Positions 16,907 through 26,145 of a stretch of DNA of 64,000 nt are shown here, piece by piece (position 1 is the first letter of the stretch; each line of letters opens with the position of its first letter). This stretch comes from Ectobacillus antri (lineage in GTDB: Bacteria; Bacillota; Bacilli; Bacillales; Bacillaceae_G), in contig NZ_RIAV01000016.1 of the NCBI RefSeq assembly GCF_003852715.1, forward strand, positions 1-64,000. The letters are read 5' to 3'. The notes under the pieces were generated by a model. That model was given only the letters and a program-made list of their open reading frames with translations. It was not told the origin of the DNA and ran no database searches. The translations under genes and the position numbers were made by a program.

Positions 16907-17995
16907 CTATGTGTTCAACAATTTCAGTCCTTCTTGCAAAATATTCTTACTTGCGTTGATGTCCCTGTCATGATGCGTTCCGCAAGATGGACACTCCCAT
17001 TGACGCAAATTCAGGTTTTTGACTTCTTTGTTTTGATAGCCACAAACCGAGCAAAGTTGAGAAGAAGCGAATGTTTTTCCAACAACAGAAACGATTCTTC
17101 CGTACCACTGTCCTTTATATTCCAACATAGTGCGGAACATAGACCAAGATACTTCACTAATCGCTTTGGCTAACTTTTGGTTTTTCAGCATGTTTGACAC
17201 TTGCAAATCTTCTAAACAAATTGTTTGGTTTTCACAAATCAATTTAGTTGAGATTTTGTGCAAGTAGTCATTCCGGCAGTTTGCGATTTTCTCGTGAATT
17301 TGAGCAACACGAATACGAGCTTTGTTCCAATTCGAACCGCCCTTTGCACGCTTAGACAACATACGTTGCCATCTGATGAGTTGCTTTTCGTATTTGCGTA
17401 GATATTTAGGGTTCTCAAATACAACGCCGTCTGAACAAATAGCGAAGTCTTTTAAACCTAAGTCAACACCAACAGCTTTATTAACTTTCGGCAATGGTTG
17501 AACATCTACATCTGCAAGTACAGAAATGAAATATTTGCCGCTTGGATTTCGTCTGATTGTGGCAGACAAAATACGCCCTTCGATTTCTCTTGACTTGGCG
17601 AAGCGAACCCATCCGAGCTTTGGGATGAACAATTGATTCCCCTCTACTTTCATTTTTCCTACTGTCTTGTAGGATTGAACAGGATTTCGTCTTGATTTGA
17701 AGCGTGGGAAATCATTTTGCTTTTTAAAAAAGCGTTTGTACGCATCATCTAAAAATTTTAACGATTGCTGTAAAGAAGTAGAATCTACCTCCTTCAGCCA
17801 TACAAATTCCTTTTTGAGTTCTGTTAATTGCTTCGCGCAATCATTATATCCAAGAGATTTCTTGTCTGAAGCATAGATTTCTTTTCATTTTGCTAAGAAG
17901 TGGTTAAACACAAATCGTGAAGAACCAATCGTTTTGTTAATGATTGTTGCTTGCTCTTGTTTTGGATACAGACGAAATTGAAACGCTTTGTGCAT
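16907..17995 (-). pseudogene. tnpB: TnpB (RNA-guided nuclease family) with in-frame stop
   Basis: The 362-codon frame starts at the ATG at 17995 ([18 protein letters not shown]). A TGA at 17885-17887 interrupts it at about codon 37, within FNHFLAK-stop-KEIYAS, where the family usually has a tryptophan (TGG). The remainder is intact: Ruv[14 protein letters not shown], Ruv[11 protein letters not shown], zinc finger CSVCG...CPSCG, and Ruv[15 protein letters not shown]. The nuclease core is therefore preserved and only one base change disables the protein. Restart at an internal codon would lack the N-terminal wedge/recognition region. Confidence 0.85.
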
Positions 17996-17996
17996 A

Positions 17997-18419
17997 TTAA
18001 CCACCCCTTTCTTTTTGAGTTAAAACATACTGTTTGACTACTTCTAAAGTCACGCTTCCAACAGTGGCGACGAAATAGGAATTTGTCCAAAGTGAAGGAA
18101 GTCTTGATTTTAAATGAGGAAATTCAGTGCGCAATATGCGAGATGAATACCCTTTTAATTGCTTTACAATTTTGTGTATGCCGCATTGCGGGTCACAAGA
18201 AATGAGAAGATGACAGTGGTCTGGCATGATTTCCACTTCTAAAATATCGGCTTGTAGTCCATTTGCTTTTTCTACAAACAATTCTTTTAAACGAATATCA
18301 ACAGGATTCACTAATACTTTTTTCCTGTACTTTGGGCAGAACACGACATGATATTTGCAATCAAATGTGATGTTAGAGTTGCTTTGAACAGTTCTACTCA
18401 CTGCTATCACCTCTAACAA
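17997..18419 (-). CDS. tnpA: IS200-type Y1 transposase TnpA
   Basis: This is a 140-residue HUH single-strand transposase. The HUH-like motif is in [11 protein letters not shown], and the catalytic tyrosine lies in [10 protein letters not shown] near the C-terminus. N-terminal [15 protein letters not shown] is the typical IS200 signature. It appears intact, so the element could still move or mobilise relatives. The real start may be a GTG a few codons inside the frame. Confidence 0.88.
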   Translation of the reverse strand: MLEVIAVSRTVQSNSNITFDCKYHVVFCPKYRKKVLVNPVDIRLKELFVEKANGLQADILEVEIMPDHCHLLISCDPQCGIHKIVKQLKGYSSRILRTEFPHLKSRLPSLWTNSYFVATVGSVTLEVVKQYVLTQKERGG

Positions 18420-18585
18420 CGTTTTATCAAAAATATGTTATTTTTTATAGATTTATCTAACGAAAAGAGTGAAAATGTAGGATGGTTACATTGGCTGAAG
18501 CCAACGCCCATCCTAAGTACCTTTCATCCCCATAGCTGAAGCAATGGGTTTTCTCGGCACTAATGATATAAAGGAGGTGACTATT

Positions 18586-19191
18586 ATGGCAGCAAAAAAG
18601 TATTATGTCGTCTGGAAGGGACGAAAAACAGGCATTTTCAACACATGGGCGGAATGTGAAGCACAAACAAAAGGGTTTACTGGCGCCCGCTTTAAATCAT
18701 TTCCAACGTTGGCGGAGGCACAAGCTGCCTTTAATGGGACGGCAACAACTGCAAGCAAGCCAAAAGCAAAAGCAGCGGAGCCGATTGCTATTGATGAAAA
18801 CAGCATTTCCGTTGACGCCGCCTGCAGCGGCAATCCGGGCATGATGGAATATAAAGGTGTTGATACCAAAACAGGAGCAGTACTTTTTCATTTTGGTCCT
18901 ATTCTTGGTACCAATAATATCGGTGAATTTTTAGCAATTGTGCATGCACTTAGCATGCTGAGAAAACAAAACTCATCAAAAACAATTTACACCGACTCTA
19001 AAACGGCCCTCGCTTGGGTGCGCAATAAAAAAGCAAACACAACACTGCGCCGCGATGCCGGCACCGAACAGGTATGGACGATGGTGGAGCGCGCAGAGAA
19101 ATGGCTGCGCGAAAATAGCTATTCTAATAAAATTATCAAATGGGATACCGCACAGCTTGGTGAAATTAAGGCTGATTTTGGGCGCAAGTAA
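18586..19191 (+). CDS. viroplasmin-like/RNase H1 domain protein
   Basis: This 201-residue protein has an N-terminal RNA-DNA hybrid binding (viroplasmin-like) domain (YYVVWKGRKTGIFNTWAECE) and a C-terminal ribonuclease H domain (SVDAACSGNPG, NNIGEFLAIVHAL, TDSKTALAWV). The catalytic acidic residues D, E and D appear present. The family degrades RNA in RNA-DNA hybrids. The start at 18586 follows AAGGAGG. The IS200/IS605 end lies within about 30 bases of that site, so the native promoter has probably been displaced. Confidence 0.85.
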   Translation: MAAKKYYVVWKGRKTGIFNTWAECEAQTKGFTGARFKSFPTLAEAQAAFNGTATTASKPKAKAAEPIAIDENSISVDAACSGNPGMMEYKGVDTKTGAVLFHFGPILGTNNIGEFLAIVHALSMLRKQNSSKTIYTDSKTALAWVRNKKANTTLRRDAGTEQVWTMVERAEKWLRENSYSNKIIKWDTAQLGEIKADFGRK

Positions 19192-19224
19192 GAGATAGTT
19201 CCTAAACGGGAACTATCTCACTTG
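19191..19224 (+). terminator. terminator of the RNase H-like gene
   Basis: The strong stem AGATAGTTCC-TAAAC-GGGAACTATCT directly follows the stop codon; the T run is short. Confidence 0.6.
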
Positions 19225-19311
19225 AAAGTACGTACTTTTTTTCGTCTCCTGTTTCCGGCATAATCATAGTCATGTATTACTCTCATATCAATCATTAGGA
19301 GGATTTAAACC

Positions 19312-20157
19312 ATGACTATACATTCTTTACAAGATACAACTGTGCTTCACAATGGCGTAAAAATGCCTTGGTTCGGCCTTGGTGTATTTAAAGTAGAAGA
19401 AGGCGCCGAGTTGGTGAACGCTATTAAACATGCAATTAAGCATGGATATCGCAGCATTGACACGGCGGCAATTTATCAAAACGAACAAGGTGTCGGACAA
19501 GGCATCCGTGAAGTTCTTGAAGAAACAGGACTTTCTCGAGAAGAGCTATTCATTACATCAAAGGTTTGGAATGCAGATCTAGGTTATGAATCCACCTTAG
19601 CAGCGTATGAAGAGAGTCTGAACAAGCTTGGTCTAGAGTATCTTGATCTGTATCTGGTGCACTGGCCAGTAGCAGGTAAATATAAAGACGCTTGGCGTGC
19701 TCTCGAAACACTGTACAAAGAAGGACGCGTGAAAGCAATCGGCGTCAGCAACTTCCAAATCCATCATCTCCAGGATATAATGAAGGATGCAGAAATCAAG
19801 CCCATGGTGAATCAAGTTGAATACCATCCACGTTTGACTCAAAAAGAACTGCAGACATTTTGTCAAGAACACGGCATCCAATTGGAGGCATGGTCTCCTT
19901 TGATGCAGGGACAATTGCTTGACAATGAAACGCTGCAAAGCATTGCTAACAAGCATAACAAATCGATTGCTCAAATCATTTTGCGCTGGGATTTGCAAAA
20001 TGGTGTTGTGACGATCCCAAAATCAACAAAGGAACAGCGAATTGTTGAAAATGCTAGTATCTTTGACTTTGAGCTGTCAAAAGATGAAATGAAACAAATA
20101 GACAGCTTAAATGAAAATCATCGCATTGGCCCTGATCCTGATCATTTTGATTTTTAA
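19312..20157 (+). CDS. aldo/keto reductase (YvgN/YtbE type)
   Basis: The 281-residue NADPH-dependent aldo-keto reductase has the catalytic tetrad visible in SIDTAAIYQNE (Asp, Tyr), FITSKVW (Lys) and YLVHWPV (His). The C-terminal cofactor segment TIPKSTKEQRI is also present. Members reduce glyoxal, methylglyoxal and other aldehydes; the substrate here is not defined. An AGGAGG site precedes the start. It is monocistronic. Confidence 0.92.
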   Translation: MTIHSLQDTTVLHNGVKMPWFGLGVFKVEEGAELVNAIKHAIKHGYRSIDTAAIYQNEQGVGQGIREVLEETGLSREELFITSKVWNADLGYESTLAAYEESLNKLGLEYLDLYLVHWPVAGKYKDAWRALETLYKEGRVKAIGVSNFQIHHLQDIMKDAEIKPMVNQVEYHPRLTQKELQTFCQEHGIQLEAWSPLMQGQLLDNETLQSIANKHNKSIAQIILRWDLQNGVVTIPKSTKEQRIVENASIFDFELSKDEMKQIDSLNENHRIGPDPDHFDF

Positions 20158-20260
20158 TTAAAAGGCTCTGTTAAAATTCCGTTTTGCTTTCCGTTAGAGG
20201 GATTCACTTCAAGTCTACAAGTGCCAATTAGCAACATCAGATTTTAAAACATCCAACCAA

Positions 20261-20302
20261 AAAACGACGTATCTGCTTGTAGCGGAGAACGTCGTTTTTT
20301 TA
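20261..20302. terminator. bidirectional terminator-like hairpin
   Basis: The arms AAACGACGT and AACGTCGTTT flank an 18-base loop, with A and T runs outside. It lies in the 500-base gap between the aldo-keto reductase and the cyanophycinase-like gene. That gap otherwise shows only AT-rich sequence. Confidence 0.65.
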
Positions 20303-20560
20303 CATTTTTACAGAAACAGCAGTTTGAGACAATATCTTTTCTCTTCTATATAAATACAACGTACTGAATTCACTTCTCCCTCTAAACCTTATACATAAAC
20401 GGATGCTACTTTATAGGATTGAATATATATAAATCTATTGCAAGAAAATATTCATCCGTATTTTCTGTGCAGAAAAATACGTCTTTCTATAACATAAAAA
20501 TCGTAATATAAAAATTAGAATTTTCTAAAAATTTAACTATTCTATTACCCTTTCCTCTTG

Positions 20561-20657
20561 TATAATAGGGTCAACTAAACTAGCTGTTACGGACGTTTCA
20601 GCCTTTCGTTCACCGTCCGTGCGCATATATTGCAAACATATTAAAGGGGGATCATGC
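20561..20657 (+). promoter_or_regulatory. promoter -10 and structured leader of the cyanophycinase-like gene
   Basis: A consensus TATAAT lies at 20561-20566; I see no good -35. The leader contains the complementary arms ACGGACG (20590 region) and CGTCCGT (20616 region) before the AAAGGGGG ribosome site. Confidence 0.45.
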
Positions 20658-23156
20658 ATGAAACGCAACATTATTTCCATTGCCGCGTGCTTGGCACTAT
20701 TGACTCCGCTTGGCACGCCCGTCAAAGCCGAGAGCAATGACATTAGGGGCAGCCTCGTTATCGTCGGCGGTGCCGTGGGCGCAACGAACAAAGCAATCTA
20801 TGAAGCTTTTATCAAGCGAGCCGGTGACGGTAAAATCGGGATTATTCCGGCGGCTAGCGGTAAGCTTCGCTCATCTAAAGACTTTAAAAAAGATTTGCAA
20901 AGCTACGGCATCAGTGAAAGCAAGATTGATATTTTACAAATTTCTGATCATGATTTTTCCGATACGCCAGAAGATGAATCCATTTGGGAAGCAAATGTGA
21001 ACAACGCTGCATTTGTGGACAAGCTCAAGGATTATACGGCGATTTGGTTTGTTGGCGGCGATCAGCTTCGCATTACTTCTTCACTTCGCAACGATGACGG
21101 CAGCAATTCTAAAGCACTTGACGCGATTTGGGATATTTACAAAGATGGCGCCGTGCTTGGCGGTACAAGTGCCGGAGCGGCCATCATGAGCGATGTGATG
21201 ATTACAGGTGGCGACAGCCTTGGGGCATTGCGAGCGGGTTTTGTTACAGAAGAGACAAAAACAGATAAGGAATATGCACCGGTATACATTGAAAAAGGAC
21301 TTGGCTTCTTTAAACACGGCATTATCGATCAGCACTTGGACGAGCGTTCTCGCCTGCTGCGACTTGCCATGACAGCACATGAATACGAAACGAACAAGGC
21401 AACAAACTTTGCATACGGCGTTGATGAAGACACAGCAATGGTCGTTGACAACAAAACAAATACAATCGAAGTTGTCGGACGCAGCGGTTTGGCTGTTGTA
21501 GATGTTAGCAAAATGAAAACGAAAAAGTTCACAAAAGGTAAACTGCCACGCAACGGCATTGCAGATATTGATATTAGCTATCTAGCACCTGGCGATAAAG
21601 TGCACTACGATACAAAAACATTCGAGTTTCCAAACAAAGACGAAACAAAAGGCTATGAATACTATTCCTTCGCACCTCGTCCGGCTACAGGTGTCTTTAC
21701 ATCTTACGGCAAGCTGAAAAATTATCTATCCTACTCACTTGTTGACAATTCTTCAGCCCAATCCGTAAGCAGCTACTTGTATGACAGCAAAGGCATCGGC
21801 TATGAAGCTGTATTCCGCAAAACGGAGAAAACAAATGGCTATTGGGGCTACACAGACGGACAAAAAGATGATTATTCCGTCGCACATGTGTCGTTGGATT
21901 TAATTCCAACCATTATGGAATTCAAACCAGATAATTCTGTAACGAAAGACTATAAGCCATCTGACTTTAAAGTACAAGCAACAAATCGCACAGATATTAA
22001 AGGAAATCTCGTTATCGCAGGCGGTGCACTTGGTAGTACAAATCGTGCTGTGTACGATGCGTTTACCTCCCTTGCGAAAGGAAAAATCGGGATTGTCCCA
22101 GCTGCAAGTAACCGTCTTTCTTCTTCTAATTCCTTTAAACAAGATTTGATTTCATACGGCTTTAAAGCGGAGGACATTGAAATTTTACCGATCTCCAATC
22201 ATGACTTTAAAGGCACACCAGAAGACGAATCTGCATGGAAAAGCAATATGAACAGCGACGAGCTTGCAAATAAGATCAAAGGTCTTGGCGGCATCTGGTT
22301 TGTGGGTGGTGACCAAACGTTAATTACTGGATCACTTCGCAACGATGACGGCTCCGATTCCAAAGTGTTAAACGCAATTTGGGATATGTATGCAAACGGC
22401 GGGGTGCTTGGCGGTACGAGCGCAGGAGCGGCCATCATGAGCGACGTTATGCTAGCAGGCGGCGACAGCTACGGCGCACTGCTGAACGGCTTTACAAATC
22501 AATACGACGGCATGACGCAGCAAGAAGGCGGCCCTGCTTACTTAGAACGCGGTCTTGGCTTCTTCCGCTACGGCATCATCGATCAGCATTTTGACAACAA
22601 AGCAAGGCTAGGCAGACTTATCACAACAGCTTACGAAAAAGGTAATAAAGCACAGCTTTCTTACGGGGTTGACGAAGATACAGCGATGGTTGTTCGCAAT
22701 GAAGCAAAAACCATTGAAGTAGTGGGTCGCGGCGGTGTTACACTCGTAGATTTAGCAAATGTAAAAGCAAAAAAAGCTAGCAACTACCAAGATATTTCTC
22801 TATCTTTCATTAAACCAGGGGATACAGTAAATCCAGAGACAAAAGCAATTGCCATTAACCCGAAAAAGTATGAAACAAAGGGCTACGAATACGCTGATAC
22901 AAAAGTGGCACCAAATGGCGGCGTCTTCTCACCGCACAATACATTAAAGCAATTCGTCTCCTATGACCTTGTAGACAATGCCGGCGTTGACAAAATCACA
23001 AGCTACAGCTTTGAAAATGGTAAAGGCTTTGAGTTAACGTTCCACAAAGGCAAAGAAACAAACGGCTACTGGACAAACACAGACGGTCAGCGTGATGACT
23101 ACTCCTTCACCAAGGTACTGCTTGACATCACACCGATTCGTGTGGAGAGCAAATAA
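20658..23156 (+). CDS. secreted tandem cyanophycinase-like (S51) protein
   Basis: This 832-residue protein has a signal peptide (residues 1-26, ending near VKAES) and two full copies of a roughly 417-residue unit. Each unit has a peptidase S51/cyanophycinase fold with GTSAGAAIMSDVM, in which the catalytic Ser is residue 171 in copy 1 and 588 in copy 2. A C-terminal module follows with ETNGYW, DGQ and DDYS motifs. Both copies also share a FVGGDQ segment. Known cyanophycinases cleave cyanophycin (Asp-Arg polymer); I infer hydrolysis of an external peptide or polymer, but the substrate is unproven. A terminator follows. Confidence 0.8.
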   Translation: MKRNIISIAACLALLTPLGTPVKAESNDIRGSLVIVGGAVGATNKAIYEAFIKRAGDGKIGIIPAASGKLRSSKDFKKDLQSYGISESKIDILQISDHDFSDTPEDESIWEANVNNAAFVDKLKDYTAIWFVGGDQLRITSSLRNDDGSNSKALDAIWDIYKDGAVLGGTSAGAAIMSDVMITGGDSLGALRAGFVTEETKTDKEYAPVYIEKGLGFFKHGIIDQHLDERSRLLRLAMTAHEYETNKATNFAYGVDEDTAMVVDNKTNTIEVVGRSGLAVVDVSKMKTKKFTKGKLPRNGIADIDISYLAPGDKVHYDTKTFEFPNKDETKGYEYYSFAPRPATGVFTSYGKLKNYLSYSLVDNSSAQSVSSYLYDSKGIGYEAVFRKTEKTNGYWGYTDGQKDDYSVAHVSLDLIPTIMEFKPDNSVTKDYKPSDFKVQATNRTDIKGNLVIAGGALGSTNRAVYDAFTSLAKGKIGIVPAASNRLSSSNSFKQDLISYGFKAEDIEILPISNHDFKGTPEDESAWKSNMNSDELANKIKGLGGIWFVGGDQTLITGSLRNDDGSDSKVLNAIWDMYANGGVLGGTSAGAAIMSDVMLAGGDSYGALLNGFTNQYDGMTQQEGGPAYLERGLGFFRYGIIDQHFDNKARLGRLITTAYEKGNKAQLSYGVDEDTAMVVRNEAKTIEVVGRGGVTLVDLANVKAKKASNYQDISLSFIKPGDTVNPETKAIAINPKKYETKGYEYADTKVAPNGGVFSPHNTLKQFVSYDLVDNAGVDKITSYSFENGKGFELTFHKGKETNGYWTNTDGQRDDYSFTKVLLDITPIRVESK

Positions 23157-23198
23157 AATAACACATAGCTTTTCAAACAATTGAAAACGTATAAAAAA

Positions 23199-23240
23199 CG
23201 AGTACAGCATCGCAAAGATGCTGTGCTCGTTTTTTATATG
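23199..23240 (+). terminator. terminator of the cyanophycinase-like gene
   Basis: The hairpin ACGAGTACAGCATC-GCAAA-GATGCTGTGCTCGT followed by TTTTT. Confidence 0.85.
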
Positions 23241-23360
23241 CAGGTACATTCTTTTTTTATTGCACATACCATAAAAAGGTAATTTTTATTAAAATATAAC
23301 TCTGCAATACAATTAAACAAGTTTGGTAGTGTATCAAAGCATAACATGGGGAGGTAAGTA

Positions 23361-23438
23361 ATGCATCCTGTTTTAAATCAAATCGGTACTGTGTTTATCC
23401 CAGTAAGTGACATTAAAAGGAGATTGTTTTTTACTTAG
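23361..23438 (+). pseudogene. VOC/glyoxalase-family protein, N-terminal stub
   Basis: An ATG at 23361 follows a GGGGAGG ribosome site and opens MHPVLNQIGTVFIPVSDIK. That is the usual N-terminus of a small VOC (glyoxalase-like) protein. The frame ends after 25 codons, exactly at the left boundary of the MITE-like element (23437). No remaining part of the gene appears beyond the element. Confidence 0.6.
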
Positions 23439-23562
23439 GCTGTTTTCGCAAACTTTGTTGCTATTTAACAAGTAGTGGGGAGTGCTTGATTTCCACTCCA
23501 ACCAACCTTAAACAAAGAAACCTATCTAAAAACAACAATTTTTTAGAAAAGAGCCTTTACTT
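23431..23562. mobile_element. MITE-like element, copy 1
   Basis: The 120-bp element at 23437-23556 begins AGGCTGTTTTCGCAAA and ends with the complement of AGGCTCTTTTCTAAAA (13 of 16 matching). The direct repeat TTACTT abuts both sides (23431-23436 and 23557-23562). A second copy lies at 29691-29826. It has no coding capacity. It truncates the VOC stub and abuts the MBL hydrolase gene's end. Confidence 0.75.
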
Positions 23563-23564
23563 AT

Positions 23565-24323
23565 CTAAAATTGCAAAACTTCCCCATCCTCCGGCACAAC
23601 CACACGTTGTGACAGCACTTTTTCCGCAATAAAGCTCTTCAGCTCTGTTCTTGTTAGTAAGCAATGATTCAGCGCCTCCATGTGCGATACAACAATTGTC
23701 GCCTGCGGTGCTGCTTTGTATGTTTGATAGATATCTTCTTTTGTCATCGTAATCGGATCACCTTGCAGGAACTGTGCAGCCCCGCCATTTACCACAATGA
23801 CTTCAGGATCGTGTGCTTCAATCGCTTCCTGTACGTCATCGCACCAAATCGTGTCACCTGCTATATATAACGTTTTTTCATAGGGATGCTTATACACAAT
23901 ACCAGAAACATTGCCCATCATCTTACCAATTTCGCCTGTGCCATGCTGACCATTTGTTTTTGCAATGATTACATCTTCTATTTGCACACCATGTTCAAAG
24001 GACTGCACATGAAAAAAACCATCTTTCCGAATCGCTTCCGCATCATCTTCATTTTGCGTATAAATAGGCATATCCTTTGGCAATACCTGTTTCGCTGCCT
24101 CATCAAAATGATCAAGGTGCAAATGTGTCACAAATACTGCATCAACCTTCACTAGCTCTTCTGCAGCAACTGGCAACCCCACCAACGGATTTTGTTTATC
24201 TTGATTTGGCGTATTCGGAAATGCCGGTATGGTTCCCTGCCCCGCAAAAAATGGATCAACCAAAAACCTCTTACCACCGTATTCTAACATAAGCGTCGCA
24301 TTGCGAATTTGTCGTATTTGCAT
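23565..24323 (-). CDS. MBL-fold metal-dependent hydrolase
   Basis: The 252-residue metallo-beta-lactamase-fold protein has the metal motif HLHLDH at residues 67-72. Further ligands are likely in NGQHGTG, IAGDTIW and SHMEALNH. It resembles UPF0173/RomA-like hydrolases of unknown substrate. I use the ATG at 24323, eight bases from AAGGAGG, rather than the GTG at 24329, which is too close. It is divergent from the Lrp-type regulator gene. Confidence 0.85.
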   Translation of the reverse strand: MQIRQIRNATLMLEYGGKRFLVDPFFAGQGTIPAFPNTPNQDKQNPLVGLPVAAEELVKVDAVFVTHLHLDHFDEAAKQVLPKDMPIYTQNEDDAEAIRKDGFFHVQSFEHGVQIEDVIIAKTNGQHGTGEIGKMMGNVSGIVYKHPYEKTLYIAGDTIWCDDVQEAIEAHDPEVIVVNGGAAQFLQGDPITMTKEDIYQTYKAAPQATIVVSHMEALNHCLLTRTELKSFIAEKVLSQRVVVPEDGEVLQF

Positions 24324-24441
24324 GAGCACTTCCTCCTTTTCATTTGCTTCTCCTATAAGATAATATGAAAGAGAGGAACAGGTACATAGACAAAATCAAG
24401 AGTTTTCCTCCATCTACTTGAATGTTGAAAGGAGTTTTAAA

Positions 24442-24849
24442 ATGCTCGATGCTACTGACAAAAAAATTATAGAGGAACTATCAAAAAATGGACGTATAAC
24501 GATGAAAGAGCTTGGCGCAAAGGTTCACCTTACTGGCCAAGCTGCTTCCACGCGCGTTTTGAAGCTAGAGGACGAAGGCATCATTGAGAACTATACCGTT
24601 AAAGTGAACCACAAAAAGCTAGGTCTGCCGGTACATACCTTTCTGCATATATACACAAAAAATGTTCATCATCAGCCCTACCTTGCGTTTCTTCAAACAC
24701 AGCCCTACATCGTTAACAATTTTAAAATCAGCGGTGACGGGTGCTATTTGCTGGAATGCCGCTTTCCCTCTCACGAAGAACTTGACCGTTTTTTAGTCGG
24801 GCTGAACGAACATGTAAACTATAAACTTTCCATTGTTATTAATAGCTAA
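24442..24849 (+). CDS. Lrp/AsnC-family transcriptional regulator
   Basis: The 135-residue protein has the AsnC-type helix-turn-helix (LDATDKKIIEELSKNGRITM ... LGAKVHLTGQAASTRVLKLE) and a RAM ligand-binding domain (FKISGDGCYLLECRF). An AAGGAG site supports the ATG at 24442 rather than 24418. It is divergent from the MBL hydrolase and convergent with the MFS gene; the target is unknown. Confidence 0.88.
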   Translation: MLDATDKKIIEELSKNGRITMKELGAKVHLTGQAASTRVLKLEDEGIIENYTVKVNHKKLGLPVHTFLHIYTKNVHHQPYLAFLQTQPYIVNNFKISGDGCYLLECRFPSHEELDRFLVGLNEHVNYKLSIVINS

Positions 24850-24868
24850 GCAGAAAACAAAGCTAGGG

Positions 24869-26101
24869 TTACGACATGGACTTATGATACCCTTGATCTG
24901 AATCCTTTGGCAGAACGGACGAAATAACGGAGGAGAAATCACCCCGCTTTGCGATACGTAAACTCATCAACCCCAGTAGGAGCACTGGTGCGAGTAAAGC
25001 GGCATATGAATATTGCACGCCGTATCCATCAGCAATTACACCTAAAACGGGCGCACCGATTGCCACCGAAGTTTGATTGATTGTTTGCCTTGTCGCAGCC
25101 ATTCTGCCGTAAAAGGCTGGTTCTGTTGCAACCTGCTGCACAGACTGCATTAATACGCGCAGCCAGGTCGTGCCAAGACCAATTACAAATATGCACCCAA
25201 ACGCAATCACCGGCTCCTTGAAAACAGCCATCCCAAGCAAGCCCAGCGCTGTTGCCAACAATGCGAAAAACGGAACATGATATTTTACTTTATATAAATA
25301 GAACGTAGCTGTCACCCCGGCGACAATTGCCCCTAACGAAGCGGCACTTTCCAAAATGCCGTACAGTGCTGCATCTCCCTGTAAGCGAGCGCTAGTATAT
25401 ACCGACAGCATGCCCGCCGTTGTATGAACCACAAGCTGCCCGACAAACATAAGTCCTAGCAAACTGTACATGAGGGGTACGCGGTGAATATAGCGAAAGC
25501 CGTCAGTCAAATCACGAAATACCGATGCAGGTTGATAAGCCCGCTCCTTCGGTTCATACGACACCATACCAAGACAAAGGAGCGTAATACAAAACGATCC
25601 CAATACAATACCAACTGCGCCTTCTGCTGAAAACCAATGCAGCGCAAAACCCCCAAAGCTTGTGCCAACTAAACCGCCCACCGAGACGGCTGATCCCTGG
25701 TGGCTAAAAATTCTTGGAATCTCTTTTTTCTCATATACCTCCGTAATGAACGCTTGCTGCGCCGTCCGAAATAAGGAAGCAAAGGTTTGTACACTCATAT
25801 GTACAGCAATCAGCATCCATGGCTTTATTACATCAAGCAGCATCGCGCCCCATAAGGCTGTAATAGACATCAAAATAATACCTGTTGCCAAAATCGTTAA
25901 CGTTTTCCGATTGGCGCGGTCCGCCCATACACCAAACACTAGATTCATAAACACCCCTGGCAAAAATCCGAAACCTACCATCAGTCCTGTATACGTTGCA
26001 TCAGAGGTTAACTCATACAAAATCCAAGCGACGACAATAAAGTACATCGTACTCCCGAAGGAAGAAAAAAAGGCAGCCGTCAATATGCTTTTATCTTTCA
26101 C
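24869..26101 (-). CDS. MFS transporter (MFS_3/EntS-like)
   Basis: The 410-residue protein has about 12 membrane segments. The loop motif GVWADRANRKTLTI lies between spans 2 and 3 and is typical of drug or siderophore exporters of the EntS-like MFS group. The substrate is not predictable. It lies 44 bases after the pentapeptide-repeat gene on the same strand. Confidence 0.85.
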   Translation of the reverse strand: MKDKSILTAAFFSSFGSTMYFIVVAWILYELTSDATYTGLMVGFGFLPGVFMNLVFGVWADRANRKTLTILATGIILMSITALWGAMLLDVIKPWMLIAVHMSVQTFASLFRTAQQAFITEVYEKKEIPRIFSHQGSAVSVGGLVGTSFGGFALHWFSAEGAVGIVLGSFCITLLCLGMVSYEPKERAYQPASVFRDLTDGFRYIHRVPLMYSLLGLMFVGQLVVHTTAGMLSVYTSARLQGDAALYGILESAASLGAIVAGVTATFYLYKVKYHVPFFALLATALGLLGMAVFKEPVIAFGCIFVIGLGTTWLRVLMQSVQQVATEPAFYGRMAATRQTINQTSVAIGAPVLGVIADGYGVQYSYAALLAPVLLLGLMSLRIAKRGDFSSVISSVLPKDSDQGYHKSMS

Positions 26102-26145
26102 TGCTGCTCACCACCAAATTCGCTTTCGTATGATTTCTTTTCCCT

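Larger units (their letters stand above)
16803..18560 (-). mobile_element. IS200/IS605-family insertion sequence (tnpA + tnpB)
   Basis: This element encodes a Y1 transposase (tnpA) followed two bases later by tnpB on the minus strand. The right end, near 16810-16850, holds the stem CTCCCC-TGCCT-AAAGGCA-GGGG typical of this family. The left end, near 18527-18548, holds CCCAT-TGC...GC-ATGGG. There are no inverted terminal repeats or target duplications, as expected. Outer boundaries are approximate. The element sits directly upstream of the ribosome site of the RNase H-like gene. Confidence 0.85.

Noticed and set aside
20161-20260. Possible degraded insertion-sequence end (GGCTCTGTTAAAA and a later TTTTAAAACA)
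   Set aside because: The two short motifs are only weakly inverted and no transposase or duplication is visible. AT-rich chance is as likely.
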